Below are positions 24,078 through 35,300 of a stretch of DNA of 64,000 bases, in pieces. A model generated the notes under the pieces. The model was not told where the DNA came from. It made no database searches and saw only the letters and a program-made list of their open reading frames with translations. The DNA lies in the NCBI GenBank assembly GCA_030386875.1, contig CM059575.1:48886859-48950858 (forward strand). Reading direction: 5' to 3'. Each line of letters starts with the position of its first letter. Position 1 is the stretch's first letter. A program made the position numbers and the translations under genes. This DNA comes from Morinoia aosen. Taxonomy: Eukaryota > Arthropoda > Malacostraca > Amphipoda > Talitridae.

Positions 24078-25737
24078 TAGCCATTTTTACGTGCGGGATA
24101 ACAGAGGAAGTCCATTTCTACCATTTTTTACCTAAATTTTTTTACAGTGACAATTCTAAAAAATGTATAACTAAATTAACAAAAAGAAGCACAGAAATTG
24201 ATTTTCCATGGCATTTTGCTTGTAATAAAGCCACAGATCTCATGTACTTTTTTGAATGTTGCAAAGTGTAATAAGAAAAAGCATATGGTTAAAATATTAA
24301 GGATGAATCATGATTATAGAATAGAACTATTGCAGTCTATTGACATTTACTCCTAAGGAAACTATGTACAACATGAAGGAAGTGGAATTAAGACCGATTG
24401 AAATTTCCCATGGAAGAGGTTGGGAATTCAGGAAGACAACGCAAAACGAACATAGCAATAAATGATTGTAAGATGTATATAATATTTTTCACACAAAACA
24501 CTTGAAAGCGCTAACTATTATTCAACATTACGAAAACGAGAAATCAACGTAATAAAAAACACCAATGAAAACAAAGGTTCGACACCCACTGCGACTGCGA
24601 GCCTTTAAAACATACGTCGAACTATTTTCCTGAATGCGTAATACTTTCGAATTTCGCACACGACGTAGTGATTTTTTAAAACTATAGTTGCTTAAAAGTT
24701 GCGGATAATTCAGTGGCTTCCTTGTCGAACTCGTCATACCAGGAGTGTAAGTACGGTCTCAGTTAAAATTATTCCATCCTATATGGAATAATTATTGAAC
24801 AGATTTTCATTACTATTGCACACTTTACTTTAAAAACTTCATTTAGTACAGATCTTCTATTTTCAAAGACATAATTACATTGCATTGTCGCATATTTTCA
24901 GGGAGATAATGACTACCGAACGTTAAGAAACTTTCACCTTTTTTGAATGGTAAAAGGTTTTGTCAAGTAGGTTGAAATACATTTTTATTGCATGAGCCCA
25001 GAAATATTAGGAACGGATTTCTTCATCGAATTATATGAGATGGATTCTGTTAATTCAACAAGAACTCTAGATACCTTTTTGGCAGATCTAAAAACTGAAT
25101 AAATTTTTTTGTTTTTGTTTTTCATGCTTAGAACGATAGATTTTTTATTTTCAGGAATGTGTTCATAGTTTTCTGTGCATTCTATCAAAATATGATAACT
25201 TGCTATTCTATTTCTACTCTTTTTCCGTTTTTCCTAAAAAAATTGTTGCCATCTTTATTCGTTTGATATTTTAAATATAAAACTATGTCTAGGTGATATC
25301 TTGGCAACGTATAAGAACCTAATTAGGAAAAGAATAGCAATGACAGTAGATTGTCAAAATCATTTGCTATTTTAACAGGACGTTTCAACATCTGTTGATT
25401 ATCCATTAGAGACCAGTAAAACGTGGTAAAGGGAACAGTGATAGGGAAAATTTTTACAGTTCCTTTTATCCTTTTGCGCAACGTATTGAGCTTTAGCTGG
25501 AGGTGGGCAGATGTTCAAAACTTCTTGTTTTTATTGCAAAATGTTTCTAAAATCTAATATTTTGTGTATCCTTGCATGAAAGCTATGTCTATATTTAAAC
25601 AAATTTCACTCAGCATACGAGTAGACGAACTATTCGGAACGGCGCACGGATGCAGCCCGTGTGGTAGGCCTAATGTTCGGAGTAATACTGTTCCATTTCA
25701 TGGCAAATAGGCTTCTCAGTTCAGAATATTCCACATG
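24078..25737. other. No gene recognised
   Basis: AT-rich; small open frames only. Nothing recognisable on either strand. Confidence 0.5.
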
Positions 25738-26860
25738 GTTTAGGGGGCCCTCCGAGGCCCCTTTTCTCTCCGATGGTCATTTTTCATGTTTTTGTTAGAA
25801 AAGGACCCTTAGTGGTGGACTATTCGGTCCTAAAATTTTATGGCGCTACGGACAATAGATCCCCCCAGAGGGGACCAAAATCTTAAATTTTCGACCCCAT
25901 ATAAAAAGAAAACAAAAGGAGAAATGGAAAATTTGCGAATGTACTTTTGTTAGGTATGTTCCAAGGATTTTAAAACTGTCTTTTTTTGTTATAGCATAAA
26001 AACTCAATGAGTTCTATTCTTTTGAAAAATCAAAACCAGTGGACTAAAAACCAATATATCAAATTTTTTTAAAAACTACGGCCTGAATGAAAAAATGTTT
26101 AGAAGAAATTGTGTTTCTTTTCAAAAATTACATATAGTAGTCAAATTTGATAAGAATCAGACTGAAAACAAAAAATTTCCTAATATTATGATATATGTAT
26201 AGATATTTTTTTTCTTGTAAATTACAATTCACAGTGTGAATATGATGTTATGCATGGGGATTATCGAAATAAAAATGAAAACAGCATTCAATTACATAAA
26301 TTTTCCATTATTTTACACTCCAACAAAAAATTTCAATTCAACAAAATTCAAAATTTTGTTTTTGGCCTATACTGTTAAGTCACTTATTTTCAAAATTCAA
26401 AAGAATAGAAGTCATTGAGTTTTTATGCTAGGAAGAAAACAAGGGCAGTTTTAGAATTCTTGGAACAATTCTAACAAACTGGCATTTCTCGATATCCCAA
26501 TTTGTAAGTTGTCTTTTTTTTCTACTAGTTCATAACCTAAAAATTCGGTATATTTTAGGCATTGATCAAATATCCCATATATAAAAAAATATCAAATAGA
26601 AAATTCAGGGATGTCAGTTTGTTTGCAATATTACGAGGATTTCAAAACTGTCCATGTATTTGTTCTAGCATAAAAATTCATTGACTTCTATTCTTCTGAA
26701 AACATCCCAAAAATGAACCAAAAAGCGGGTTTAAAAAAAAACTAAGGCCTAAAACAAAATACTTCTCGAATAAAATATGTTTCTCTTGCAAAAATACATA
26801 TAGTGGCCAAATTTCAGACCAATCGGATCAAAATTAAATTTTGACGGGAGGGCCCCTTAA
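25738..26860. mobile_element. 1.1-kb inverted-repeat element built from a repeated module
   Basis: Ends are TTTAGGGGGCCCTCC (left) and, inverted, TTAAGGGGCCCTCC (right), so short TIRs with a possible degenerate TTAA target. Inside, a module of about 200 bp containing AGCATAAAAACTCAATGA occurs three times: direct at about 25935-26150 and 26620-26830, and inverted at about 26340-26490. No transposase frame. A non-autonomous DNA transposon is the simplest reading. Confidence 0.6.
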
Positions 26861-27913
26861 GAACGAGCCAACAGGTGATTGCTATGCTGGCGAGAAATAA
26901 AAGGCGTGTGATATTTTTTAAAGAGACTGTCACCTAAGATTGCTGCAGGTTAAAAGCATTATTCATTTTATAGATGATTCAAGGCATTTTGATCCTTCTT
27001 ACAGTGTTAGGAGTATCCCGTGTTGAAAAGGGAATTTAAATATTCATCAGAAAACGGGGGAAAAATTAGAGAAGTTAGAGAAGTAAGATTTACCAAAAGA
27101 CATATAGAGTGCACGTACTATCCTGCATAAGTTAGGTCAGCATGAGGACAATAATGACAAACTGAAAGCTCCCATTGTTTTATTTTAAGTAAATACGTGA
27201 GTTATGCACAGAAATATGAAACAAACCTATATATTGCAAACTGGCTCTACAACGAAAAATTTGCAAGGACCCTAATAACAATAACAAAATGAACAACCAA
27301 GTGATAACGCATGATCCACTTATACATTGAGTGCCGAATTATCTTTAAAAAATGACACAGAGCCGCAAACGAGAAATTTACCAAAACGCTGAAGAGCATA
27401 TATAGTTTTTTCAAAGATAATTATTTTTACTAATTTAAGCTCTAAATTGCCTGAATTTTGCTTGCTGAACCTGTCATTTACCCCTATTTTCTACATTGGT
27501 GGATATAAGTGACTTAGCATCAATTACACTCAAGAAATCACTGTGAACACACTCGAAGAACAATTTGAATCTTACATTAAGAACACCTCTTCTAGAAATT
27601 GCTGCAATTGCCTACCCACCATGTACTACCGTTGGTGTACGAAATATTCTAGCTGCGTTAACGTAACGATTGCCGTACTCCATCTTTGAATTCATTTGTC
27701 TCTTAGCGTACTGAAATTTTTTATACAAGTAATTGTCATATGTTGAAGGATTTAATCTTTTTTAGGTGGGTATGTGGTTTTGCACATGAACGAACACGGA
27801 TTTATTAAAGGATAAGTAAATAAATGTCAAACGCCATGGATGGAATCTTGAAGCCATCCCAGTTAAAAATTCATGCCGTTTTTAGGTCGACAGGTAGCAG
27901 AACACAGTGAAAG
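26861..27913. other. No gene recognised
   Basis: Ordinary AT-rich sequence leading into the GC-rich ORF at 27914. No repeat or motif worth naming. Confidence 0.5.
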
Positions 27914-28081
27914 ATGGCCGCCGAAGGTCAGAACGCTCCTCTGTCGGCCGCTCTCGACCAAAATTTGCCGTTCGACGGCTATCCGCTTGTCTCATTTAGA
28001 CGGAAACAAGCCGGAAAAATCGAGCCCTTGCCCAAAGGCGGATTCAAGAGGAGAATGTCGGCTTGCGTTCGACCTATTTGA
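27914..28081 (+). CDS. Possible 55-codon ORF in a GC-rich island
   Basis: ATG at 27914 in a good context (AAAGATGG), opening MAAEGQNAPLSAALDQNLPF and ending in a TGA at 28079-28081. The product is 55 residues, basic toward the end (KGGFKRRM), with no signal peptide or membrane segment. I do not recognise it. It stands out because this segment is about half GC while its surroundings are about one-third, and the codons look balanced. It could be a small protein, a first coding exon whose donor lies inside or just after the frame, or part of an unrecognised repeat. There is no TATA box close upstream. No neighbouring gene helps interpret it. Confidence 0.3.
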   Translation: MAAEGQNAPLSAALDQNLPFDGYPLVSFRRKQAGKIEPLPKGGFKRRMSACVRPI

Positions 28082-29336
28082 TTAACAGTCGAGCAACGGT
28101 TTTCTGGAAACTACAGAAATTTCTTTAGAATATCTTAAGTACAACTTTAGAGTTTAGTCTATCACTCATAACTTTTGAAATAATTCACCTGTCGAGTTCA
28201 AATTACTCTCAAATGAAAGATAAAAACATTCTTAAAGGAAAATCTTACATCCGAACATTCTTGACCACTCTCAGACAGCAAAATTTATTTGCCATTAAAA
28301 TTACAGTCGGTAGCTGCCGAGGAAAACTTGCTAGTCAAAGGTGTCAACTAAAAAAAGGTACATTTACCTAAAACATTACCTTACAGATAGTTATAATGTT
28401 ATATGGTATTTAAATGTCAATTTAATCATTTCGTATAGTGTACATTAAATAATACCATCCTGTTGTTCATCTGAGCCAAATTTTTATTTCCATTCGAGTT
28501 AGACATGGCAACACTGCTAGCACATTTGGACAAGTCTGATCACTCAAGCTTTTTCGCGTCAGTTACAGGAATGTTGTTGTGCGTCACAGGTGTAGTGCTG
28601 GTTTCTCATTTATGCAATAAGGTTTTTCACGCAATGTCAGAATTTATTTCAGTGCGAGTGTGTAGTACGTTGAAGTGTCTCTTATTTCTGAAAAAATTTC
28701 TGCTCTAAAAAGGTATGAGGTGTTCGATCTCACGTAAGTTTCCTATTCCATTGAAGACGTTAATTAAGCCGGTATGGCATGCTGTCAAGTGCCTGATGAG
28801 GGATTGACCTTGTCGTCTCAATAATTTTTTAGTGTGAATGAATAGTAGTATACATATATTAATGAGAAGGAACAATTACGCACTTAAGGTCAATCAGGAA
28901 TCAGGATTGCACTACTGTGCGGCCAATGTTGATTTCATATTTGGTAGTGCACAATTGTATATATTTCAAAATTTAAACTGTAGTTTAACGAAGCAATAGA
29001 AGCAAAATATAATAGTGTATGTTCCTTCACTATTAATTCCATTCTTATTTTACAGTAAGTGTTAACACAATTTAGCTTCAAACTTTCAGGTTGCAGTATA
29101 ATTCCACTTGAGAAACCTTTGACAAGCAACAATGTGCAATGTTTTCAATTTAGATGTACGGATAGTATCGGTATCGGCCTTTTTCTATTATCAGAACATC
29201 ACTAGTTTTCAATTTTTTAGTAAGAAAAGTAAACTTCAGAAATATCTGACGAGCTGCATTATAAAATTAAGGAATAACAATGATGAAAGAAGAATAGGTC
29301 GATATTTACTTAAATTCGTTCGCGGAAATTAAGAAT
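28082..29336. other. No gene recognised
   Basis: AT-rich. A 67-codon open frame at 28505-28708 has a hydrophobic middle but resembles nothing known to me. Confidence 0.5.
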
Positions 29337-29758
29337 TCTGTTTCAAAAAATCTCTAAAGGAACACATTTAAGAACGTTTCAGATGAATGACATTTTGCTC
29401 GCTGATGCGTAACTTTTGAGTTATTAACCTGTAAAGTTATAGGAACTTAGTATGTAAAAATGGAGAAACGGACGCGTAAATATGATGTAATACGGCATAA
29501 CGTGATGCTAGCTAGGTTAAATTAGGTTAGGTAACGTTAGATAAGCTGAATACACTAAACTAAAATAACTTAACATAGCCGTACTGACACTGATGGTTAC
29601 CGCCAAAATACTGGGCGTGTTTCAAGAATGCAGCTACGATGTAGACGATTATATAACGTTAATTTTACCTGAGCGTAATTCATGTTATAGCTCAAAAATT
29701 ATGTATCAGCGAGCAAAATGTCTTTCGTGCTCTTTTAGTGATTTTTTAAAACAGAGGT
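29337..29758. mobile_element. MITE of about 420 bp with TIRs over 100 bp
   Basis: Left TCTGTTTCAAAAAATC and, further in, GACATTTTGCTCGCTGAT are mirrored on the right as GATTTTTTAAAACAGA and ATCAGCGAGCAAAATGTC, with an indel between the blocks. The centre contains an interstitial AGGTTAAATTAGGTTAGG run (29514-29531) resembling insect TTAGG repeats. No coding content. Confidence 0.7.
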
Positions 29759-30365
29759 CGTGATTTCCGTGAACACATTAAAGTAAATACTGACCGAAGA
29801 AAAATCCTTAATCACATGATGAACATCAGCATTATCGATGAGTTAGGGTTGAATTATACTTTAAATTGAGGAGCGTCCTACCAGCAAACGTTGCGTGATC
29901 GTAGGCTAGTGATGTACAGAAATATCGGTAGCGGCAAAATCTGGCCGATATATCATCGATACTTTCCAATAATACGTATTTTATCGTGAAAATGACGGTG
30001 ATAATTCATGAAAGTAAAATTAAATAAAGAGCCTATTCATTCATAGTAAATTAGTTAGCTAACTGTTGAATTACAGAGTTTAATGTGGCCCGCTAAGTAC
30101 GTGAATCTACTACGTTGATTTCCCGATGTTACGGACGGTCTGTAAGTGAAAGCTTTGTAGCATAAATAGTTAAAAAAACACAGTGGGGACGTAAAATTAT
30201 TATACTTTTACAACTAAAACCTATATAGTTTGACCCAATTTCCATTTCTTAAAGTATGTGACAGGCTAACAAAAATCAAACCAATTAAATTAGGTTGAAG
30301 GTGCATTTTAAAGTTTTTATAAATTTGACATAGAAATACCTAAAAATTCTATTTTCATTAAGCTT

Positions 30366-30773
30366 TTAGATCGTAAAATATTACAAAGCTAATTATTTTA
30401 TTTTAATTTAGCATGTAAATCGCCGTTCATTACGAATCTAGCATTTTTATTCATTTTAATATGTTTGAAAAATTCATGAACAATCTTATAATTGGTTGCG
30501 TGTTTGCGCATCTTTCCGGTTTCGGAGCCTATCGAATTTTAATGTTTTCTTTTCGTCAAAGTATGTATTTAGGTGTGAAAAACATGAAAATGATAACTAT
30601 TTTGAGGAGAAATTATTGTTTTGGTTCATGAACAATCTTATAAGATTGTTCGTGAATTTTTCAAACATCTTAAAATAGAAGAAAAATGCAATATTCCTAG
30701 TGTACGGTGATTCACATGCTAAATTAAAATAAAATTATTAGCTTTGTAGTATTTGAAGATTTACGTAAAATAA
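30366..30773. mobile_element. Nested MITE in the left Penelope arm
   Basis: TIRs of over 100 bp: left TTACAAAGCTAATTATTTTA and TTTAGCATGTAAATC, right mirrored as TAAAATTATTAGCTTTGTAG and GATTCACATGCTAAA. The right Penelope arm lacks this block, so it inserted after the inverted copies formed. Confidence 0.75.
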
Positions 30774-30895
30774 CCATTTCTTAGTCGGACTATCATTAAA
30801 AATTTAAAGACGAACAATATAGCACGGATAGGTATCATATTTATTACAATTTAACGAAGATAAATTTAAAACATGTGAAGTAGTCAATTTTTAAC

Positions 30896-30921
30896 GTTTC
30901 GGAGACCAGCTCCATCTTCAG
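30896..30921 (-). ncRNA. Hammerhead-like ribozyme core, left Penelope arm
   Basis: On the minus strand: CTGAAGA (fits CUGANGA), then T, GGAG, loop CTGGT, CTCC, then GAAAC. The core boxes and a 4-bp stem II are present. A convincing stem III and cleavage triplet were not found, so activity is uncertain. Confidence 0.42.
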
Positions 30922-31209
30922 TAAGTCTGAAAACATAAAAACCAAAATTGGTTAGTTCATGACAACAATGAGAAAAGTGACAAAGTGATCGGTAAGAAAA
31001 AAAAATCAATACCAAAATTTCTAACGGATTGAACTATTAGCATTATTTAAAGGTGGCTTCTCTTTGGCAATGTGCAGAGATTCTAAAATGCGAAATCTAA
31101 CTCATTAGGTGCAGAGCATAAAAAAGAAAAATTGTCCTCGGAAATACGGCTGCTACACTGTTCGGTATGAAGGCGGATTGATGAATGAGGAGGTTGAGCC
31201 ACAGAACAT

Positions 31210-32690
31210 TTACATAATCTGAAGGTTTTCTCTCCTGAACTGTACCCGAAGTTGTATCTGTCAGGTTCACGTCCGGGTGTCCTGTGTGGTTTGCCGAAAA
31301 TCCATAAGTTAGACTTTCTATCTAAATTTCAATTTCGTCCTATTTTTGCTGCAGTGAATACGCCTAATTTTAACCTTGGTAACTCAACTCAATTTGTTAA
31401 CGAGATAACATCGTGTCGAAATGCTGATAAAGTTACTATGGCTTCATTTGATATTGAAAGTTTATTCACAAATATTCCACTTGCAGAAACCATCGAAATA
31501 ATTATAAATTCCTTGTTTGCTTTGCCTACTGATACAGTTTTAGGCCTAGGCAAATCTTATTTTAAGACGCTTCTCGAACTGTCTGTTATGAACTCTATGT
31601 TTGTGCTTGCAGGCAATTTTTATAAACAAATCGGAGGCCTGGGGTCTTCGAAGGCATGGGTCTTCCGTTATGACCCACATTTGCAAAAATTTTCATGTGT
31701 CACTGGGAACAAAAATGGCTGGCCGATTGTCCTGTGGAATTTAAACCAGAATTTTATCGCCGTTACATTGATGACACGTTTTTGTTGTTTCGTGATCCAA
31801 GTCATGCTCAAATGTTCAGGGACTATTTAAATGAGAAACATTCATCAATAAAATTTACAATCGAAATTGAGAATAATGGCTCGTTATCTTTTTTGGACTG
31901 AAAAATGACTCGAGTAGGTAAAGCTTTCACTTCTTCAGTTTTTCGTAAGGCTACTTTTACTGGATTGGGCATAAGTTTCTACAGTAACTGTAGTAGCTAT
32001 AGATCTAAAATTAATGCGATTAAAACCATATTGAATCGTGCCTACAACATTTGTTCTAGTTTTGTGGATCTGCATGCTGAATTTAATTTTTTAGTCTCAT
32101 TTTTTTATAAAAACGGATTTCCTTCCTCAATTGTTCATACTCATATAAAAAAATTTTTAGCCAAGAAATATGCAGGTATTAACGATGTTGCCGATTCGGT
32201 GCAACAGCTCTACTGTGTATTTTCATATTTAGGTGATTTTACGCGCAAGATGTCCCGGGATATTGAAAACCTTTTTAAACACCACTTTCATGCGGTAAAA
32301 TTGAATGTAATTACTGTGAATCTGCTGCGAGTTGGTTCTTTCTTTCGGTACAAAGATAGGATTCCTAAGCAAATGCGGGCATCCCTGGTATATAAATTTA
32401 GTTGCGTACAGTGTACGTCTGGCTACGTCGGCATGACGACGCTGCCTTTTTACGTCAGGATCGCCCATGGCACCGCGGAGTAAGCTTTCGAACCGGGAGA
32501 CCTTTAGCTCATCCTCCTCATTCATCAATCCGCCTTCATACCGAACAGTGTAGCAGCCGTATTTCCGGGGACAATTTTCTATTTTATGCTCTGCACCTAA
32601 CGAGTTAGATTTGCGCATTTTAGAATCCCTTCGCATTGCCAAAGAGAAGCCACCTTTAAATAATGCTAATAGTTCATATCCGTTAGAAAT
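31210..32690 (+). pseudogene. Penelope-like RT and GIY-YIG endonuclease, broken
   Basis: Penelope polyproteins join a reverse transcriptase to a C-terminal GIY-YIG nuclease. Visible RT blocks are RPGVLCGLPKIHKLDF, ASFDIESLFTNIPLAETI, then, in another frame, WEQKWL and RRYIDDTFLLF (the YxDD catalytic box). SLSFLD ends at a TGA, after which the same frame resumes with TSSVFRKATFTGLGISFYSN, a typical post-palm Penelope block. The nuclease region shows ASLVYKFSCVQC, SGYVGMTTLPFYVRIAHGT and, in another frame, EKPPLNNANSSYPLEIF near the end. The N-terminal third of RT is missing where the inverted copy abuts at about 31200. At least three frame breaks and one stop make it non-functional. Confidence 0.88.
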
Positions 32691-32786
32691 TTTTGTATAG
32701 ATTTATTTTTTCTTACCGATCACTTTGTCACTTTTCTCATTGTTGTCATGAACTAACCAATTTTGGTTTTTATGTTTTCAGACTTA

Positions 32787-32812
32787 CTGAAGATGGAGCT
32801 GGTCTCAGAAAC
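32787..32812 (+). ncRNA. Hammerhead-like core, right Penelope arm (mutated)
   Basis: CTGAAGA, T, GGAG, CTGGT, CTCA, GAAAC in the sense direction of the Penelope element. Compared with the left-arm copy, the last stem II base is A instead of C, losing one pair. Confidence 0.38.
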
Positions 32813-33496
32813 GTTTAAAATTGACTACTTCACATGTTTTAAATTTAGCTTCGTTAAACTGTATTAAATATGATACCTATCCGTGCTGTATTCTTCGTCT
32901 TTAAATTTTTATTGAAGATTTACTACCTAGATAAATTAAAATCGAATTTCCATCTGTTTCTACAATAAATTTCAAAAACTTCAATGTACACCATCAACTT
33001 TATTTACATAATTGGTTGGATTTTTGTTAGCCTGTTTAGTTTTAAAAGTATAATAATTTTATGTCGCTTCTGTTTTCAACTATTCATGCTACATAGCTTT
33101 CACTTACTAACGTACGTGCCTCATCGTGAAGTCAAAGTATTAAATTCAGTTAGCGGGCCTGATTAAACTCTGTAATTCAACTGTTAGCTAACTAATTTGC
33201 TAGGTATGAATAGCCTCTTTATTTGATCATGCTTTTACTCTCATGATTTATGACCTTCATTTATATGATAAAATGCGTATTATTGGAAAGTATCGGCCGG
33301 ATTTTACCAATGCCAGTAAAATGACCGATACCGATACATCGGTACATCAATAATTTTATGACAGGATTTTATAAATATTTTTTAACGTTTCGATCTGAAT
33401 TTCAAATAAAAAAAGAAAACCATTTACATTTATGTGCAACGGCCAAAAAAAAAAAGACTGTTGGCTGCATTGGCTACTCTGGCTGAAGCTTCATAA

Positions 33497-33670
33497 GAAA
33501 ATGACGCTGAAACTCACAATGAGTCGCTTTCTTCTATTTCGCATGTAGTTGAGTTTGGACCCGTAACTTCTGGTGAAGATGGAGATTCTTCAGAAGAAAC
33601 AAGAGATGAAAAAGATGTAGAATGCTGGTCTGCAGAGGCACTATTTCAAGCGCAAGGGCCCAACTATTAG
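33497..33670 (+). other. Acidic open frame, possible coding remnant
   Basis: 58 codons without an in-frame ATG, after a TAA at 33494-33496. It includes VVEFGPVTSGEDGDSSEET and ECWSAEALFQAQGPNY. Amino-acid use is protein-like (acidic, serine-rich), unlike surrounding frames. I do not recognise it. It could be an exon piece or a transposon remnant. Confidence 0.22.
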
Positions 33671-33865
33671 CTTCACCACATCGGTCAATTGATATTTATC
33701 ACGATTTATCTTTGTGGTGGGGCTGGTAGTGACGGCAATATAAGCAACGTAAACACAACAAAATGTGGAAACCAAGCCTGAATTTTCCCTCGTCAGTCTT
33801 TATCAACATCTGAATTGAAGGACGTCCTCGAAGGTGATCAACGATGTGTTCAGATGCATATTTGT

Positions 33866-33975
33866 GTGTGTGTGTGAGGGCGAGTGTGTGTGTGTGTGTG
33901 GGGGGGGGGGGGGTTATGGGTGGGTGGGTGCGGGGAGAGGGGGGTGTGTGTGGGGGGGGGGGGGTGAGGGGGTGT
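33866..33975. repeat. (GT)n / poly-G simple sequence
   Basis: Runs of TGTGTG and long G tracts, with GTGGGTGGGTG between them. Potential G-quadruplex on the plus strand. The length of the G runs is prone to assembly error. Confidence 0.9.
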
Positions 33976-35272
33976 GTATATGAATAGCCAGTGTAACTAA
34001 GTTCGGGCAAGGTCGATCTACTGCCGCGGGAGGCCGGTACAAAGTCGAGTAAGGTCGGCAGAGAGTCGATACATAAAATGGAGAAGCCGCGGAAGGTCGA
34101 TTTCGGGCCGCGGAAAGTCGAAATGTAGTCGATAAAGGTGGGAATTTCCGAACAGCTGCAAAGCGAATTCAATGGTTTTGTAGCCGTTTTTTCCTGCCAT
34201 AAAAAGGGGACATGGCGACCAAAAAACGGCTGCTTTTCCGAATAAAACACGGCTAGAAGTCTTGCCTACCGCGGCACATAATCGACTTGAAAACGTCTTA
34301 TTTTTTTAACTGGGATGGACGTTGGAGCCTTGGAGAATATTGAACCTTCATAAAAACTGACAGATGTTCCCGATTCGATGTTACTCTGAAACGCTGGCGA
34401 GGAACCCATTTCTGATAACTCATGTAGAGTAGGAGTACTTTAATAGCAGATTGGCTTTGAAACCCAGTATAAGTTAGACGTTTCAAACTGCATGATAGAG
34501 GTCATTACACTATAACCACATGCAATAGGTGCTCAAGGCTTATTTAACGTCGGCGTTGCATCCTACACTCCAGTTTATTTTACCTTCAATGTAGACACGT
34601 CTGCTGCTCGCCGACTACGGCGAACAGCCAAACGTTTCAGTACATCGGGGGATGTTTGATATAGGCCTTTGTCGTGAAGGGAAATGTTCTCCTTTTTTCT
34701 TGTTTTCCCCCTTTCGAACAAGACATCAAATTCATTTACAGTAATGAAATTATTGATTACTCCTTTGACTAATTCATCGCATGAAAATGAGACACCAACT
34801 TAGTGTAATAAAATGGAGTGTATATATGTACCACTAGCGTGCCCTGCCTATAAAATTTTACAGTATAGAATTTGAAGTTGGTTTTTACCCAATTATAGCG
34901 AAACTTGCCTCGCGAAACAAATTTAGGCACTAGATTAAACAAATTAAGGAAGCATGAATGATAAAATGCAGCTAGTTCTCCTCACTAAAATTCAGACATT
35001 TTATAAATCGAGTAATTTGTTGTTTGTTCATTTGTTACGGATAAATTAATGTTTTTCGAAAATTTTTCATACCGAATCATGAACTTTTAATTGTCATATA
35101 TATGTAAGTGAGAAATAAAATTTGAGAATACCATGGAAGTTTGCAGTTAAAGGCTGACGACTCAGTCCAATTTCTTGACGTGTAAGCTGGTTCAGGAATG
35201 CTCCTAGCATTTTCGTACTAAAACACAGAAATTCATTAAAATCTATATTTCTGTGTACTCATAAAATGCAAC
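33976..35272. other. No gene recognised
   Basis: 33980-34200 is rich in GTCGA units (AAGGTCGA, AAAGTCGA and similar), a weak irregular repeat. 35223-35265 is an inverted repeat, ACACAGAAAT with ATTTCTGTGT, next to a hammerhead-like core. Nothing else recognised. Confidence 0.5.
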
Positions 35273-35300
35273 GTTTCGACGTATCTCACATAATCCTCAG
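35273..35300 (-). ncRNA. Hammerhead-like core, separate locus
   Basis: On the minus strand: CTGAGGA, TT, ATGT, loop GAGAT, ACGT, C, GAAAC. The stem II sequence differs completely from the Penelope copies at 30.9 and 32.8 kb but still pairs, so the fold is supported by covariation. No RT sequence is nearby; probably a lone Penelope-type end. Confidence 0.4.

Larger units (their letters stand above)
29907..33352. mobile_element. Penelope-like retroelement, two copies head to head
   Basis: A plus-strand copy (about 31201-33352) carries RT and GIY-YIG coding remnants. A minus-strand copy of only the 3' part (about 31200 down to 29907) mirrors it. Both 3' ends face outward and begin or end with GATGTAC and a TATCGG-rich block. 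The inverted arms include the end of the endonuclease frame, the 3' untranslated region and a hammerhead-like core. Inverted terminal copies are typical of Penelope-like elements. The left arm is longer because a MITE is inserted at 30366-30773. No target duplication was found. Confidence 0.8.

Noticed and set aside
24570..24590. tRNA B-box-like GGTTCGACACCC
   Set aside because: No A box or cloverleaf around it.
28793..28826. CTGATGAGGGATTGACC as a hammerhead core
   Set aside because: No GAAA box follows at a suitable distance and no stem II forms.
29514..29531. Telomeric (TTAGG)n tract
   Set aside because: Only a few imperfect units inside a MITE; an interstitial motif, not a telomere.
34000..34200. 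GTCGA-rich stretch as a tandem array
   Set aside because: Motifs recur but with no regular period.
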